Assembly (NCBI GenBank): GCA_024449915.1
Contig: JAMZAV010002021.1
Span: forward strand, 1 to 64,000
From: Sweltsa coloradensis
Taxonomy: Eukaryota; Arthropoda; Insecta; Plecoptera; Chloroperlidae
Direction of reading: 5' to 3'
Length of the DNA: 64,000 nt
The translations under genes were made by a program, and so were the position numbers. The first letter of the stretch is position 1. Each line of letters opens with the position of its first letter. The notes under the pieces were generated by a model that was not told where the DNA came from, made no database searches, and saw only the letters and a program-made list of their open reading frames with translations. Positions 42,095 to 53,518 of the stretch are shown here, one piece after another.

Positions 42095-42710
42095 CATCAC
42101 TTGTAAGAGAGTAAGAAAGACCCTGTGCCAAGAAACATACAAGGAAGCAATTCGAGTCCGAACTATACAAGTTTCAGACAAAAATTGGGATGTGGCAAAA
42201 ACGAAATTATTCCCATCTTTGCCGGAAAAAATTACTTTTAAAAGCGATCGATTTCTTATCCACAATCTGTTGAAACCTTTCGGCAAAAGACAAATCAAAA
42301 ATTTACAAGAGCAACTGGCAAAATCGTCACCATACTCTAGACTGATGATTATGGGGAAAAAAATTCGCAGATTTTGCAAAAAATGTACTTGCCCATGGAG
42401 TCTTACATGACTTACATTTTTCGGTCATTACATTGGACATACCTAAGTACCAAAGCAGTAACGAGATAACGTATCAAACTTTTGTAAGAAAGGAAATAAC
42501 TTAAGCAAATAATACATTGCCAAGTGTAGTATACATGCCAAATGTGACTAGGATATTGGGCGAATTCAATGTCCACACTAAAGACTTAGTCCAAGAAAAA
42601 CGAGATACATTTTCAGGAATAATTTTAATGACGTCACATCAAGACGCAGAAATGATTCCTGCAACGATTAAATTGTTATTTTCTGACATGGACTCAAGCC
42701 ACAAATAGTG
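42095..42710 (+). pseudogene. Unrecognised coding remnant
   Basis: Two frames with codon-like character occur: about 42120-42410 (EAIRVRTIQVSDKNWDVAKT then KSDRFLIHNLLKPFGKRQI) and 42517-42708 (VTRILGEFNVHTKDLVQEKR, ILMTSHQDAEMIPATIKLLF). I do not recognise a family. Their spacing and same strand suggest parts of one broken gene. Confidence 0.3.
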
Positions 42711-42920
42711 TCCAAAATTCCAACGATGATGAAAGAGCCACCTTCTTTAGCATTTTTTTTTTTTTTAAATTTTTTCGAAAGTCACTACCAGCAATGATCC
42801 TGACAGATCACGGCAATTTGGAGTCCGCAAAGAATCTTAACTGATGCATGAAACCAAACCCACCCCGGGTTTGAAAAAGCAAAGTTTGGTAATGCAATTT
42901 TGCAGTTGGCGACAAAGAAT

Positions 42921-43270
42921 ATTGAATATTGGATATTGCTTAACGTCTCATATTTATGCAACTTGGCTAATCGAGACAAAGGGAGGGACGAAAGGGGATG
43001 ACGCGGGGGGACAAGGGGGGGACAGGCCCTGTGCTGGTAAAGAACCAGCCACAAGCGTATGGGGAGAGCAAGGGTTCCCCCACGTCATGGTCGTCTCCGT
43101 CTGTGTCATCCGTCCGTGTTGTTATATTGTCGTCGCCGTCGGGGAGGTAGTCAAAGGGAAGGGGAAAGTCCCCGACGACGCCCCAGAGCTCGCCATTAGT
43201 TTTAGGGAGAAACTCCCTTAATTACGGGCAAAACTACGAGAAGGTGGCGATTTGGGAAAATTTGATGGCC
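42921..43270 (-). mobile_element. Family-C element, complete-length copy
   Basis: TTGGATATTGCTTAACGTCT to TTTGATGGCC, about 345 bp, carrying all landmarks: TATGCAACTTGGCTAATCGA, GGGGACAAGG, CCAGCCACAAGCGTATGGGG, TGGTCGTCTCCGTCTGTGTC, GAGCTCGCCATTAG. About 90% similar by eye to the copy at 27843. Confidence 0.8.
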
Positions 43271-43612
43271 CGAGCGTCAATTTTGATATCACAACTTTGA
43301 TCGAAATTTACTAGGGTTCTAGAGGGTCTTTACAAACAATATGGAAGAGTTATCGAGCGAGACCCTAATTGATGTCAGTTTTTAGGGGATAATGGCTATT
43401 TTCAATAGTTCAGGGTGTAATAGCTACAGATAACAACATGAAAAATCCAATCCAGGGGACAGTAAAGGGAGTGCGCAACATTGTCAACCTAAAGAAATAT
43501 TATTACCTTACTTCAGTGTAGGCATAGGGCTGTTTTTCACGCGAGCAATATGCAGTATAGTATGGCGGGGAATAATTTGTATCCATAATTTTGTGTTGAT
43601 GGCAGATTTGTT

Positions 43613-43664
43613 GATTGATTGGATATTGCTTTCCGTCTCACATATGCAACTTGGCTAATCGAGA
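43613..43664 (-). mobile_element. Family-C 3' end, short copy
   Basis: TTGTTGATTGATTGGATATT GC, then CATATGCAACTTGGCTAATC GAGA, immediately followed by the head of a tRNA-derived SINE. Confidence 0.75.
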
Positions 43665-43665
43665 T

Positions 43666-43812
43666 CGGCGGGGGTTTAGATGGCTAAGGCGTCTACCGGA
43701 AAGTGGGAGACTCGGGTTCGAACCCCGATTGGGATGGATTTTTTAATTTCGGATTGTATTAAATTTTAACAATTCCACCTACGGGAGTGTTTCCCGACTA
43801 TCCAAATCGAAA
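43666..43812 (+). mobile_element. tRNA-derived SINE
   Basis: The A box TGGCTAAGGCG (43681-43691) and B box GGTTCGAACCC (43715-43725) match RNA polymerase III promoter consensus with normal spacing. The tRNA-like head is followed by a body GATGGATTTTTTAATTTC and an end CACCTACGGGAGTGTTTCCCG. The head is not a complete functional tRNA because the 3' acceptor strand does not pair with the start. Further copies lie at 36045-36205 (minus) and 34163-34212 (fragment). Confidence 0.75.
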
Positions 43813-44600
43813 AAAAATAAAACTCGTTGCGTACATGCTATCGAAAAGAATTTAAGAAGGTGATAAAATCAAAAAGTTTGGAGCAGCGCGAAGGATGTTT
43901 ATGAACCATTGCTGTGTGTGGTATTATCCTCTGCTGGTTTTTTCACGAGATTAAGAAACGCCACGGACCGGCATCTCCAACATAGGCGAGCTAGGCCTAG
44001 GCCTAGGGCCAGGCCTAGTACGTGTGAAGGTGTTGACAATGAGAGGAGGGACGATTTTCTTTTCGATGCCAGCATTCCTTTGGACAACGTAAAAAACCCT
44101 AGCACACTAATAATAGGTTAGCCTAGCTAAATTGGGGTAGACGTAGGCCTATCTAGAAAGACTAGGCCCTAGCCTTGGCTTAACTTCAAATAAGTGAACA
44201 TTTTTTTTAATTTTTAAAAATGTTTGCCTACAATTATTGATTATGAATTAAGTTTGTTTTAATAAAAACCAACATTGCCGATTTTGTAAAGCCTTTTAAA
44301 CATTCACCAAATATTGAGAAAGAAAATTTTTGATTTTTAATAGGTCATATTGTAAAAATGTTCAGTAATGCAGTTACTATCTTCTTCATTTGGCTCAACA
44401 TATGACATATCTTGAAAATTTGGGAAGCTGCAATGCTCGCGTTAATTTCAATTATTTTGGTCCTAACTAAATGTTTTTACTTTACAGATACTACCAATAC
44501 TATCTTTTGAAAAAGGGCACAGATCAGTGTATGCTTTGGGCAAAGTGTCTTAAAGTTAAAAAATACTTTGGGTTTCACGAATTCAAGACATTAATAGATC
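43813..44600. other. Spacer with AGGCCTAG words
   Basis: TAGGCCTAGGCCTAGGGCCA GGCCTAG at 43992-44018. The frame 43909-44121 is open but matches nothing I know. Confidence 0.35.
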
Positions 44601-44602
44601 TT

Positions 44603-44790
44603 TAACGCCAGCTTCCAAATCGACGTCAAAGGGACGACGCCTTTTCAACGATTGAATTCCAAGTCGACGTCTTCAACGTCGAGTTCAAAGAAAAGCCTAC
44701 AAAGTCGAACCCCTACAAAAGAAGACGCCTACAAAGTGGGACTGAAAGGTCAACGCCTTCAACGTTGACTGAAAAGGCCGACGCAACATA
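44603..44790. repeat. Imperfect CGACG(C/T)CTTCAACG minisatellite
   Basis: CGACGTC, CGACGCC and CAACGCC followed by TTCAACG recur at about 44622, 44634, 44664, 44673, 44723 and 44752, with TACAAAGT(C/G)G in between. The pattern is irregular and not confidently coding. Confidence 0.5.
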
Positions 44791-44959
44791 TCTTTCAAAT
44801 TAAAAGGTTACCGTCTTGGTGGTTAGTTGGCCTACTAGGGAGAGCTGTTAGCGGAAAAAATATTGCAAATCCGGATACCAGCGCAAAATTTTTGCATGGG
44901 GGTAGATAAAAATATCAGAATTAAAAATCCGCGGGAGGCAAGCGAATCCCACCCCAATA

Positions 44960-45208
44960 ACAGAGTGTTCAATCATTCAAATGACTATTTGTTTGTTTTG
45001 AAGTGACAGTGTAATATCAACAGCCCCAAAAATCTTTACAAATTGTATGAAAATACCACCTTGTACCATGTAACCATAGATACCAACGCATGTAACATGC
45101 TTATTATTGTTTTTCTTTAAACTAAAACTATTGAATTTAATTTGATTTTTAATTGAATACATTCTTCCAGATAACCCACCCATGAAAAAACAAATGATTG
45201 AACACTCT
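44960..45208. mobile_element. MITE-like element
   Basis: GAGTGTTCAATCATT (44962-44976) is mirrored by AATGATTGAACACTC (about 45193-45207), with TTTGTTT/AAAACAAA continuing the inverted pairing. About 246 bp with no transposase. The superfamily and target duplication were not resolved. Confidence 0.6.
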
Positions 45209-45210
45209 TA

Positions 45211-45625
45211 TTTAGTTAGTTAGTAGTTATTAGGGTTTAAGGGCACAAAAACACTAAAGTTATTAGTCCCCGTATTCTCTTTTAGAGGTGACGTGTAATT
45301 TTTTTAAATTTTATTATACAGCTTTGTTTATTTTTGATATTTAAAACAATTGTTTTATTTCAGATTCATCAGATAAAATTTCTTTTAAATTAGGGTTTGT
45401 TTAAAATTATTCCTCTCGTCCATGTGTTGGGGACATTCTACTAAAATGTGCTAACAGTTTTAAAAACTCACCACACTGCTCACATAAGGGGTGGATCCTT
45501 TTCCTCTTAGAAGGTATTCCTTGAGTGAGATGTGTGTGTCCAATGCGTAGACGGGTCAGAACTACCTCTTTGCATCGAGAAGAGCGCCTTTAAGAGATCC
45601 AGGGTGTTACATCGTCTTTTCAATT
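45211..45625 (-). mobile_element. LINE-A 3' end, long truncated copy
   Basis: TTAGTTAGTTAGTAGTTATT AGGGTTTAAGGGCACAAAAA, TTCATCAGATAAAATTTCTT, CACCACACTGCTCACA, GAGTGAGATGTGTGTGTCCA ATGCGTAGACGGGTCAGAAC, GAGAAGAGCGCC. It is collinear with 49710-50100 of the full-length LINE. It inserts right next to the MITE-like element and the satellite. Confidence 0.88.
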
Positions 45626-45629
45626 TTAA

Positions 45630-46385
45630 GGGATGAACTTGGGTGAAATATCGTTTGCCTCCCAACGGAATAGTAATTTTTATAATTTATATCTACCACC
45701 ATGCCTAATTTCATGCTGGTAAGTGTTGATAAAAAAAATCACTACTAGGGTGGGGGTCAAAAAACATGAGAAATTTGATTGATTGGATCGAAACATGCTT
45801 GAGCATAATTTATTGGATAATTTTAATAAAAAATGTATAGAACACGACCTTTGTACCAATTCCAATTTTAAGGATGATAGAGGGCATTTGGGGTGAATAT
45901 TGTTTACCTCCCAACGGAATAGTAATTCTTATAGTTTAATCTACCCCCCATGCCCAAATTCCATGCTGGTAAGTGTTGATCAAAAACATCCCTATAGGGG
46001 TGGGGTAAAAAAAACATGAGAAATAAGGTTAATTGGATCGAAACATGCTTGAGCATAATATTATTGGATAATTTTTAAAAATAACAATGTATAGAATACA
46101 AACCTAGTACCAATTCCCAATTTAAGGGATGATGGATGGCATTCGGGGTGAAATATCGTTTTTCCTCCCAACGGAATAGTAATTCTTTTTTTTATCTACC
46201 ACCATGCCAAATTTCATGCTGGTAAGTGTTGATCAAAAAAATCACTACTAGGGGTGGGGGTAGAAAAAACATGAGAAATTAGGTTTATTGGATCAAAACA
46301 TGCTTGAGCCTAATATTATTGGATAATGTTAATAATGACAATGTATAGAATACGACCTAGTACCAATTCCAATTTTAAGGGATGA
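45630..46385 (+). repeat. Satellite, three ~250-bp tandem units
   Basis: GCCTCCCAACGGAATAGTAA-type anchors start near 45658, 45908 and 46165 (periods about 249 and 257). Each unit also has CATGCTGGTAAGTGTTGAT, GGGGTGGGG, AAACATGAGAAAT, TTGGATCGAAACATGCTTGA GC and CCAATTCCAATTTTAAGG. A fourth unit is cut by a family-C element at about 46386. Confidence 0.85.
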
Positions 46386-46830
46386 TGGATTGATTGATTG
46401 CATATTGCTTAACGTCTCATAATTATGCAACTTTGGGTAATCGAGACGAAGGGAAGGCGACGTAAGGGATGACGCGGGGGGACAAAGGGGGGGACAGGCC
46501 TGTGCTGGTCAGAACCAGCCACAAGCGTATGGGGAGGGGAGGGGTTCCCCCACGTCGTGGTCGTCTCCGTCTGTGTCATCATCCGTCCGTGTTGTCATTG
46601 TCGTTGCCGTCGGGAGGTAGTCAAAGGGAAGGGGTGAAATATCGTTTGCCTCCCAACGGAAAAAGTAATCTTATATTTTATCTACCACCATTCCAAATTC
46701 CATGCGGTAAGTGTTGATAAAAAGGAATGGGAAAGTCCCGAAGACGACCCAGAGCTCGCCATTAGTTTTAGGGAGAAAAAACTCGCTTTAATCACGGCCA
46801 AACCACGAGAAGGTTGCGAGTTGGAAGTCG
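46386..46830 (-). mobile_element. Family-C element with a satellite piece inside it
   Basis: 46386-46634 and 46724-46830 are the two parts of a family-C copy. Between them (46635-46723) is TGAAATATCGTTTGCCTCCC AACGG ... GCGGTAAGTGTTGATAAAAA, a segment of the flanking satellite in the same orientation. Thus the retroelement lies in the satellite and also contains a satellite fragment. Confidence 0.8.
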
Positions 46831-47780
46831 GCGCCACGGGGCCCAAATAATGTAAACGCGCCTTTGACTGGGTTATAATTTTTGTTGAAAAAAAAAAACT
46901 CTTCACCAACACTCTAGGATTAGGCTGTTTCATTACAAATAGAAAATTTTACTAAAATAATCAGCGGGGAATGTAGTCGGTGCGACACATTGCAGAAGGG
47001 TGGCGGGGGTAAAGTTTGCTCCCAAAAACCCAATACTCACATCCGCCCACTCCCTCCTCTTGCAATGCAGAACCCCAGTATCAACCTTGCATGGAGCTAT
47101 TCAAAAATTATAACTTTCTAATGTTTTGATTTTTAAATCTCAATATTCTTGCACTTGAAACACTTTGATAAAATCCAATGATACACAATTCAAATTCAGC
47201 ACTAATATTATGTGGTAAACATAATTGTTTTGCATTTTTAAGTTAAAAAAAAAGTTTTACAAGAAAACCGGTACAATACACGGCTCGGATTTACCATAGG
47301 TTTATAAGATAACACAAAATGCTTATTCCATACCCATCTCTATTCAGACTAATCATGCTATTTTTGTCTGCCAAAAAAAAAATGAGACAGAGGGCCCAGA
47401 GTTATGCAAAGCAAAAGTGTAAGAACAGAATGTTGGTTTTAGTTCTGATAATATTTAATTTTTTTTTTAATTTTGTTTGATGGTGTTTCTCTCTTTTCAG
47501 ATACCCATTTTGCGGCAACGACCATTGCTTTACAGACTCCGCCTCCATCCTTAAATCCATCCACTTCTTGTTCCTGCTTCAGCAGCACCCCATCTCCAAG
47601 GCCATCTAGCCTTGATTTCTTTGTAGTTGTCTTTGTAGTTTGTTTATTGTAACTATTGAAATTTGGAGACAGGTAGGGCTTTAGAGGGACATATACATTC
47701 CCATTAATCCAATCCCTGTCTCGCCATCAAAATTTTTAAATTGAGAACCCCCCCAGCTGGTACCATTATGAGAATAGCCA
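46831..47780. other. AT-rich spacer
   Basis: Homopolymer-rich. No feature supported. Confidence 0.3.
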
Positions 47781-47784
47781 GGCT

Positions 47785-48644
47785 GGTGGTGAATAAGTTG
47801 CCCCACAGTATTAAGGCCTAAAAGAATGGTGTGCTAGGCAACCAGATAAAAAATCGAATAGACACACTGATCAGAAAGAAGAACAACGCGACCAAAAGGC
47901 GCTCGAGTGGGCCAGGAACGATGGCGAGCACTGACCCGGTCACGAAGAGAGGTCGACCCTCGAAGAAAACAGGTATGACCAAACCTGACAATATGAATAA
48001 GACAACAATAAGTATTAGTTTATGGTATATAGTTAACTCTCAATAAGATATATTGAGAGATAAGATTAAGATTGTTTCAATATGCAAAGATATAAATTAA
48101 TTAAAAGAACAATAACAAACAGAAATGTTAGAACAGTAGAATGAAATATTATATAATGTTTATATGCATGTCAGCTAAAATGTGGAAAAAGTAGAGATAA
48201 GTGACTTTTTAGCAATACATTCCACATGTTCTCTTTAAAAATGCAAAATATTCCTAAATAACTTTTTTTTTATCAAACATTGATTTAAATCGACAATGCA
48301 CCAACAATTCAGAAGATGTCATAATATGCTACTTAAACATACTTTCCCTACATGCTAATAAAATTGCTCCCCAATAAATATTTTGTATTTTAAAAATCCA
48401 ATAAACTAAAATAAAAGTAATTATTTTCAGATTTGGATGTAGCCCTCAACAATGGAGTGTGATACTTTGAGTGGAATGAAGAGATCAAGACCACTTGGCT
48501 CCAGGGCGCGTTCAAAAAAAGGACAAAAACGACTGCTAATTTTGGAGACCACGACAACCACATACCCCATGCAGCGTCTGATGATAAACCGAAAACGGCT
48601 ATTTCCGCAGTCAAGGAAACATGGCCTTTTCTTTCAAGGTGGGT
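47785..48644 (+). pseudogene. Unnamed multicopy gene family, locus 3
   Basis: First exon (to donor AAAACAG|GTATGACC at about 47970): ARLVVNKLPHSIKA, then NGVLGNQIKNRIDTLIRKKN, then RGRPSKKT. It corresponds to the VKTYPNTF...MRIRVHNTN region of locus 1. Second exon after acceptor TTTTCAG at 48430: DLDVALNNGV, an in-frame TGA, EEIKTTWLQGAFKKRTKT, and AISAVKETWPFLFK at the donor AAG|GTGGG. WPFLF(K) at an exon end recurs 800 bp downstream. Stops (after KA, and TGA) show decay. Function unknown. Confidence 0.5.
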
Positions 48645-49099
48645 AAGCCCCCTTTGAGACAACGAAAAAGCTTGATTCTATCGGTACGCTCTTGGTTGCC
48701 ATATGGATTTTCAAATATTCAAATCCTGGCTTTTAAATATCGTCTATTAGGTATTTTTTGTATAAACTAGGTTTGGCAATACACACTCTAGATATCTTAG
48801 CCGGTGAGAGGAGGTGAGAGGAGGTGAGAGAGCTAGATCAGAGCTCTAAGCACCCAACATCACTTGCAAACATCACCTTTGACCCAAAAAATAGCAGTTC
48901 CGGCGTCTTTGAAAGACAAACTTCACAGTACGCAGCGTGCGACAGCCACCGAATAAAACGACATGATAAAAGCCGTCCTGCGATTTTGTGTGGAACGCCC
49001 CAAACCCTCACCCGGAAAAGCGTTTTGAAGAGTCTTGTTCAGATCATATCCGACAGTATCCGTATACTGCAGAAGATCGAGTAACTTATATAAATACAA

Positions 49100-49458
49100 A
49101 ATTTCACGCAAAAAGACATTCTCTTATACTCAGGAAATTTTGAACAAAAATTGCAAACTTAAATAGAGACGAGAAATTGGAGAAAAGGAAAAATGGGGAC
49201 GAGGAGGAAGAGCAAGGAATTGGCCAGAAACGGAAATGTTCCAAGAATGCCTACTTCTACTACCGAATGGAGAGACCTGGGTTTCGCAAGAAGAAAAGAA
49301 GAAGGCTTTGATCACAGAACATAATAAAATCGAGAAGAACCGAGACGTGGCAATGATACAAACTTACATGGACCAGACGTATGTTGCGCAGCGGCGAACT
49401 AGCACAAAGAATCTTATCACTGCAGGATATCAAGGCCGAGTGGCCGTTTCTTTTTAAG
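49100..49458 (+). pseudogene. Unnamed multicopy gene family, second copy at locus 3
   Basis: Readable across frames: DEEEEQGIGQKRKCSKNAYF, LPNGETWVSQEEKKKALITE, IQTYMDQTYVAQRRTSTKNL and, shifted, DIKAEWPFLFK ending at donor AAG|GTATGTC (49459). The acidic run, LP(N/L)GET, a charged helix and WPFLFK parallel the linker and end of locus 1 and the upstream copy. At least two frameshifts. Confidence 0.5.
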
Positions 49459-49706
49459 GTATGTCATGTTAATAATTTATTTGTAAAAATAGCATTTGGT
49501 ATGCTAAATTGTAAAATGCAGTTTCCCGATTTGTTATTTTTGTGTGTAATCAATTAAAGTCCAATTCAATTAATCAATCAAACAGGTTTAAGTTTCAATA
49601 TGCTGCTACAATTTCAGGCTCGATAATACCATTATAAAATGTATCAATGATTATTTTATTGTTAGGGAAATAAAGAAGCTGCAAAGTAAAAGATAAAGGA
49701 ATAGTT
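49459..49706. other. AT-rich spacer
   Basis: No feature seen. Confidence 0.3.
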
Positions 49707-49796
49707 TAGTTAGTTAGTTAGTTATTAGGGTTTAAGGGCACACACAACACTAAGGTTATCAGTGCCCGTATTCTCTTATATAATGGCATGTTATTT

Positions 49797-52700
49797 TTAA
49801 ATCTTATTGTACAGCTGTGTTGATTTCAGGTATTTAAAAACATTGGTTATGTTCTCAGATTCATCAGATAAAATTTCTTTTAAATTAGGTTTTAGTTTAA
49901 AATCATTCCTCTCTTCCATGTGTTGAGGACATTCTACTAAAATGTGCTTAACAGTTAAAATCTCACCACACTGCTCACAGGGTGGTGGGTCTTCACCTTT
50001 TAAAAGGTATCCTTGAGTGAGATGTGTGTGTCCAATACGTAGACGGGTCAGAACAACCTCTTCGCGTCGAGAAGAGCGCCTTGAAGAGATCCAAGGTGTA
50101 ACATCGCCTTTTATTTCGCGAAGCTTATTATTTTGCATGATACGCCATTCTTCGCACCACTTTTCTTTAAGTTTAAGTTTAAATAATGCTTTAAGATCAG
50201 GCGTTACGACTAATTGGCAATCAATTTGTTCTTTGTTGCAAGCTTCTTTGGCATTTTGGTCGGCGAGATCATTTCCTAAAATACCAGAATGTCCTGGCAC
50301 CCAACAAAAAACTATTGATTTTTGTTTTGCACCAAGTTTGGACAGTATAAGGTGTATTTTACTAACTAATGGGTGTGTAGTGTAAATTTGGCAAATAGCC
50401 TCTAGGGAGCTCAAGAATCCGTGCACACTAAGAATTTGGAGTCCTTGTTATCAAGGGCAAACAGGAGGCTTTGTAGAATTGCAAACAGTTCTGCATTGTA
50501 GACGCTGTATATGGAGTGGAGTTTAAAACTGAAGTTGTTGCTCTCCGTTGTAAAGGCAGAGCCAACTGTATTGTTAGTTTTGGAACCGTCTGAAAAAATG
50601 TTTTTGAAATCTTTGTAGTTGTATCGGATTTCGTTGAAAAGTGCTTGATATTGTGTGTTTGATGTGGTTGCCTTTTTATATTTTGTCAGCTGTGTTATGC
50701 AACATGGTTTATTAAGTGTCCAAGGTGGGATTGCCCCATTTGATTTGTAGAAAACAAGGGGAAGTGTTATGTTTAAGACTTGCAGTAATTCCAGGGAGCG
50801 GATGCCCACTGGTCTTGAGGCCTTCATTGGAACTTCATACCGATTTTGAAATGGAGGGTCAAAAACTGCTTTATAGGCTGGGTTTGTAGGGAACCTTTTA
50901 ATGAGGCAATATAATTAAGCATTAGGTACTTTCTTCTAGAGGACAAAGATGGTTCTGCAGACTCACATAGAAGACTGGGAATAGGGCTCGTACGAAAAGC
51001 TCCTGTGGATAGTCTTATACCGGTGTGGTGAACTGTATCCAAAGTCTTAATATAAGAAGGCCTAGCCGAATCAAAAATAAAACTGGCAACATCTAACTTG
51101 GAGCGGATGAAGGAGCGATATAGATGTAACAAGGTAGTACGATCAGCTCCCCAATTAGTATTGCTTAGCACTCGTAGAATATTTAAAGCTTTTAAACACT
51201 TGGTTCGTAGCTGCTGGATATGGGGCTTCCACGATAACTTTTTATCAAATAACATTCCCAAAAATCGTGCAATTTCGGCAAATGGTAAGGCATGGCTTCC
51301 CATGTGCAGGTCGGGATTAAGGAATAATCCACGCCGAAGACTAAATAGCACACAAGTGGTTTTAGTGATTGAGAATTTATATCCAGTTTCAGCTGACCAT
51401 CTCTCAAGGCGCTTTATGTTTAGTTGTAGTTGACGTTCAATCGAACTCAAATACGAAGCTCGGAAGTAAATGGAAAAATCATCTACAAAAAGTGATGATT
51501 CAACTGGCTTTTTTATATGTGAGGTAATACTGTTGATAGATAAAGCAAAACAAACAACACTTAAAACTGATCCTTGTGGAACTCCGTTCTCTTGATAAAA
51601 GGTCTAGATAAAATATTTCCAATTCGAACTCTAAAAATTCTTTCAGATAAAAAGTTTGATATAAAAATTGGCAGGTGCCCTTTAAAGCCCCAGGTATGTA
51701 AAGTTTTTTAAAATGCCATATCTCCATGCCGTATCATAAGCCTTTTCCAAATCAAAGAAAATGGCCACTACGTGTTGTTTAGTTAAAATGCATCTCGTAT
51801 ATACCCTTCCAACCTGACAAGGTGATCATGAACCGATCGTCCTTGTCGAAAGCCAGATTGTTCTGGGACAAGCAGCTTGCGCTCTCCAAAATCCACATTA
51901 ATCTTTTATTGATCATACGTTCGAGAAGCTTACACAGGCAGCTCGTGAGTGAAATTGGTCGATAGTTTACAAGATGGTCTTTGTCTTTTCCTGGTTTCAG
52001 TATAGGGATTGCTATGGCTTCCCTCCAGGAGTTAGGAAATGCTTCTTCTAGCCAGATGCGGTTTAGGGTGTTGAGAATGAATTGTTGAGATTTGGGGATA
52101 GGCGTTTTGATCATCTCGTTGTGAACGTCATCAGGACCAGGGGCAGAGTTCTTTAGGCCAGTTACTGCGGTTATGAATTCCCATTGGGTAAAGGGCTGGT
52201 TGTATGTTTCGTTGTTTGGCAAATTGAAATGTAATGGGTATGATTCTTCACGGGCTTTGTTCTTTAGGAATTGTGGGGAGTAGTGCTTGGAGCTGGAGAC
52301 GTTAGCATAGTGTTTGCCAAAGGAATCGGCAATGTCTAATTGAGATGTCTTTAAAACATTATCATCAAGAATGCCGGAGGGACTAAAAAATGTATTCCTT
52401 CCAGATATCTTTTTGATTTTGTCCCAAACTTTTGTCATGGGAGTTCGACACGTAATAGACGAAACGTATTCTTCCCAAGAACGTTTCCGAGATACACGGA
52501 TTATAGATCTTGCTTTGGCCCTAAGTTTTCTAAAAGACTCCAGATTGACTTGTGTTGGAAATTTGTTAAAAACTTTCAGAGCTTTACGCCGTTTTCTTAT
52601 GGCTTCCTTGCATTCGGCGTTCCACCAAGGAACTGGTAAGCGTCTAGGGTGTATGGATGTTTGCGGGATTGTGGATTTGGCAGCGGAGATAATTGTGTTA

Positions 52701-53479
52701 GTAATATAATTTACTTCGTCTTGAATGTCATCATATTTGTTTTTACTAAACACGGCTAGTTTCTCAAATGCTGGCCAGTCAGCCCTCTTGATGTCCCACT
52801 TAGGTGACCTTTGTCTTGGTTCTCCCTGGTGGGTGATCTTAACCAGGATAGGGAAGTGGTCGCTTCCACTTAAATCTGGCAGGACACCCCACTCAATATC
52901 AAGTAAGAGGGAAGGAGAGCATATAGTAAGATCTATAGCTGAGTAGGAACCGTTGGCAGTGCTAAAATGTGTTGGTTCCCTGTTGTTAAGAAGGATTAGG
53001 TTTCGAGTTGTTAAAATTTCTTCGATTAAAACTCCCCGTGGGTTAGATGAGGCGTTGCCCCATAAAATATGGTGAGCATTAAAATCTCCGAGTAAAATGA
53101 ATGGACGTGGTAATTGTTGTAAAAGGTTATTGACTAGATTTTTCGATATCACAGCATGGGGAGGCAGGTACAGATTGCATAGTGTGACTAGACTAGGAAG
53201 AGCAACTCTGACAGCAACTGCCTGCAGAGGTGTTGCGAGCCGCAACAATTCTGAGTATATACTATCGTGTACGATAGTAGCTACTCCTCCTTTGGCTCGG
53301 TCTCCTGAGGTGTCATCATTTCTGTAAAAAGAGTAATTTCTAAGTCTAGGATTGTCTGTACATTTAAAATGGGTTTCTTGCAGACCTAAAATGGCTGGGC
53401 TGTGTTTTGAGACTAAAAGTTTTAATTCTTCAGAACGGGTGAAATAACCTCTTACGTTCCATTGCATTAAAACGTCCAT
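49797..53479 (-). pseudogene. LINE-A ORF2: endonuclease, reverse transcriptase, RNase H
   Basis: MDVLMQWNVRGY opens the endonuclease (Asn in QWN, Glu in LGLQETHF, GDFNAHH, and SDHFPI near residue 205). The RT part starts around NSAPGPDDVHNEM and WREAIAIPILKPGKDKDHLV. A frameshift near 51865 moves the GFRQGRS block to another frame. EKAYDTAW, NGVPQGSVLS and the catalytic FVDD (about 51473-51492) follow in broken frames. 51450-50824 gives the thumb region. RNase H spans about 50660-50280 (IFSDGSKTNNTVGSA, AELFAILQSLL, FLVCTDS, WVPGHSGILGNDLAD), then the knuckle CEQCGEILTVKHILVECPQH. It is a dead copy with several frameshifts but all domains recognisable. Confidence 0.85.
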
Positions 53480-53518
53480 TATAAAACTTTAAAAAACTTG
53501 GTTTTAAAGTTTAAAATA

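Noticed and set aside
43672..43745. A functional tRNA gene
   Set aside because: A and B boxes are present, but the ends do not form an acceptor stem and a second copy continues into the same SINE body.
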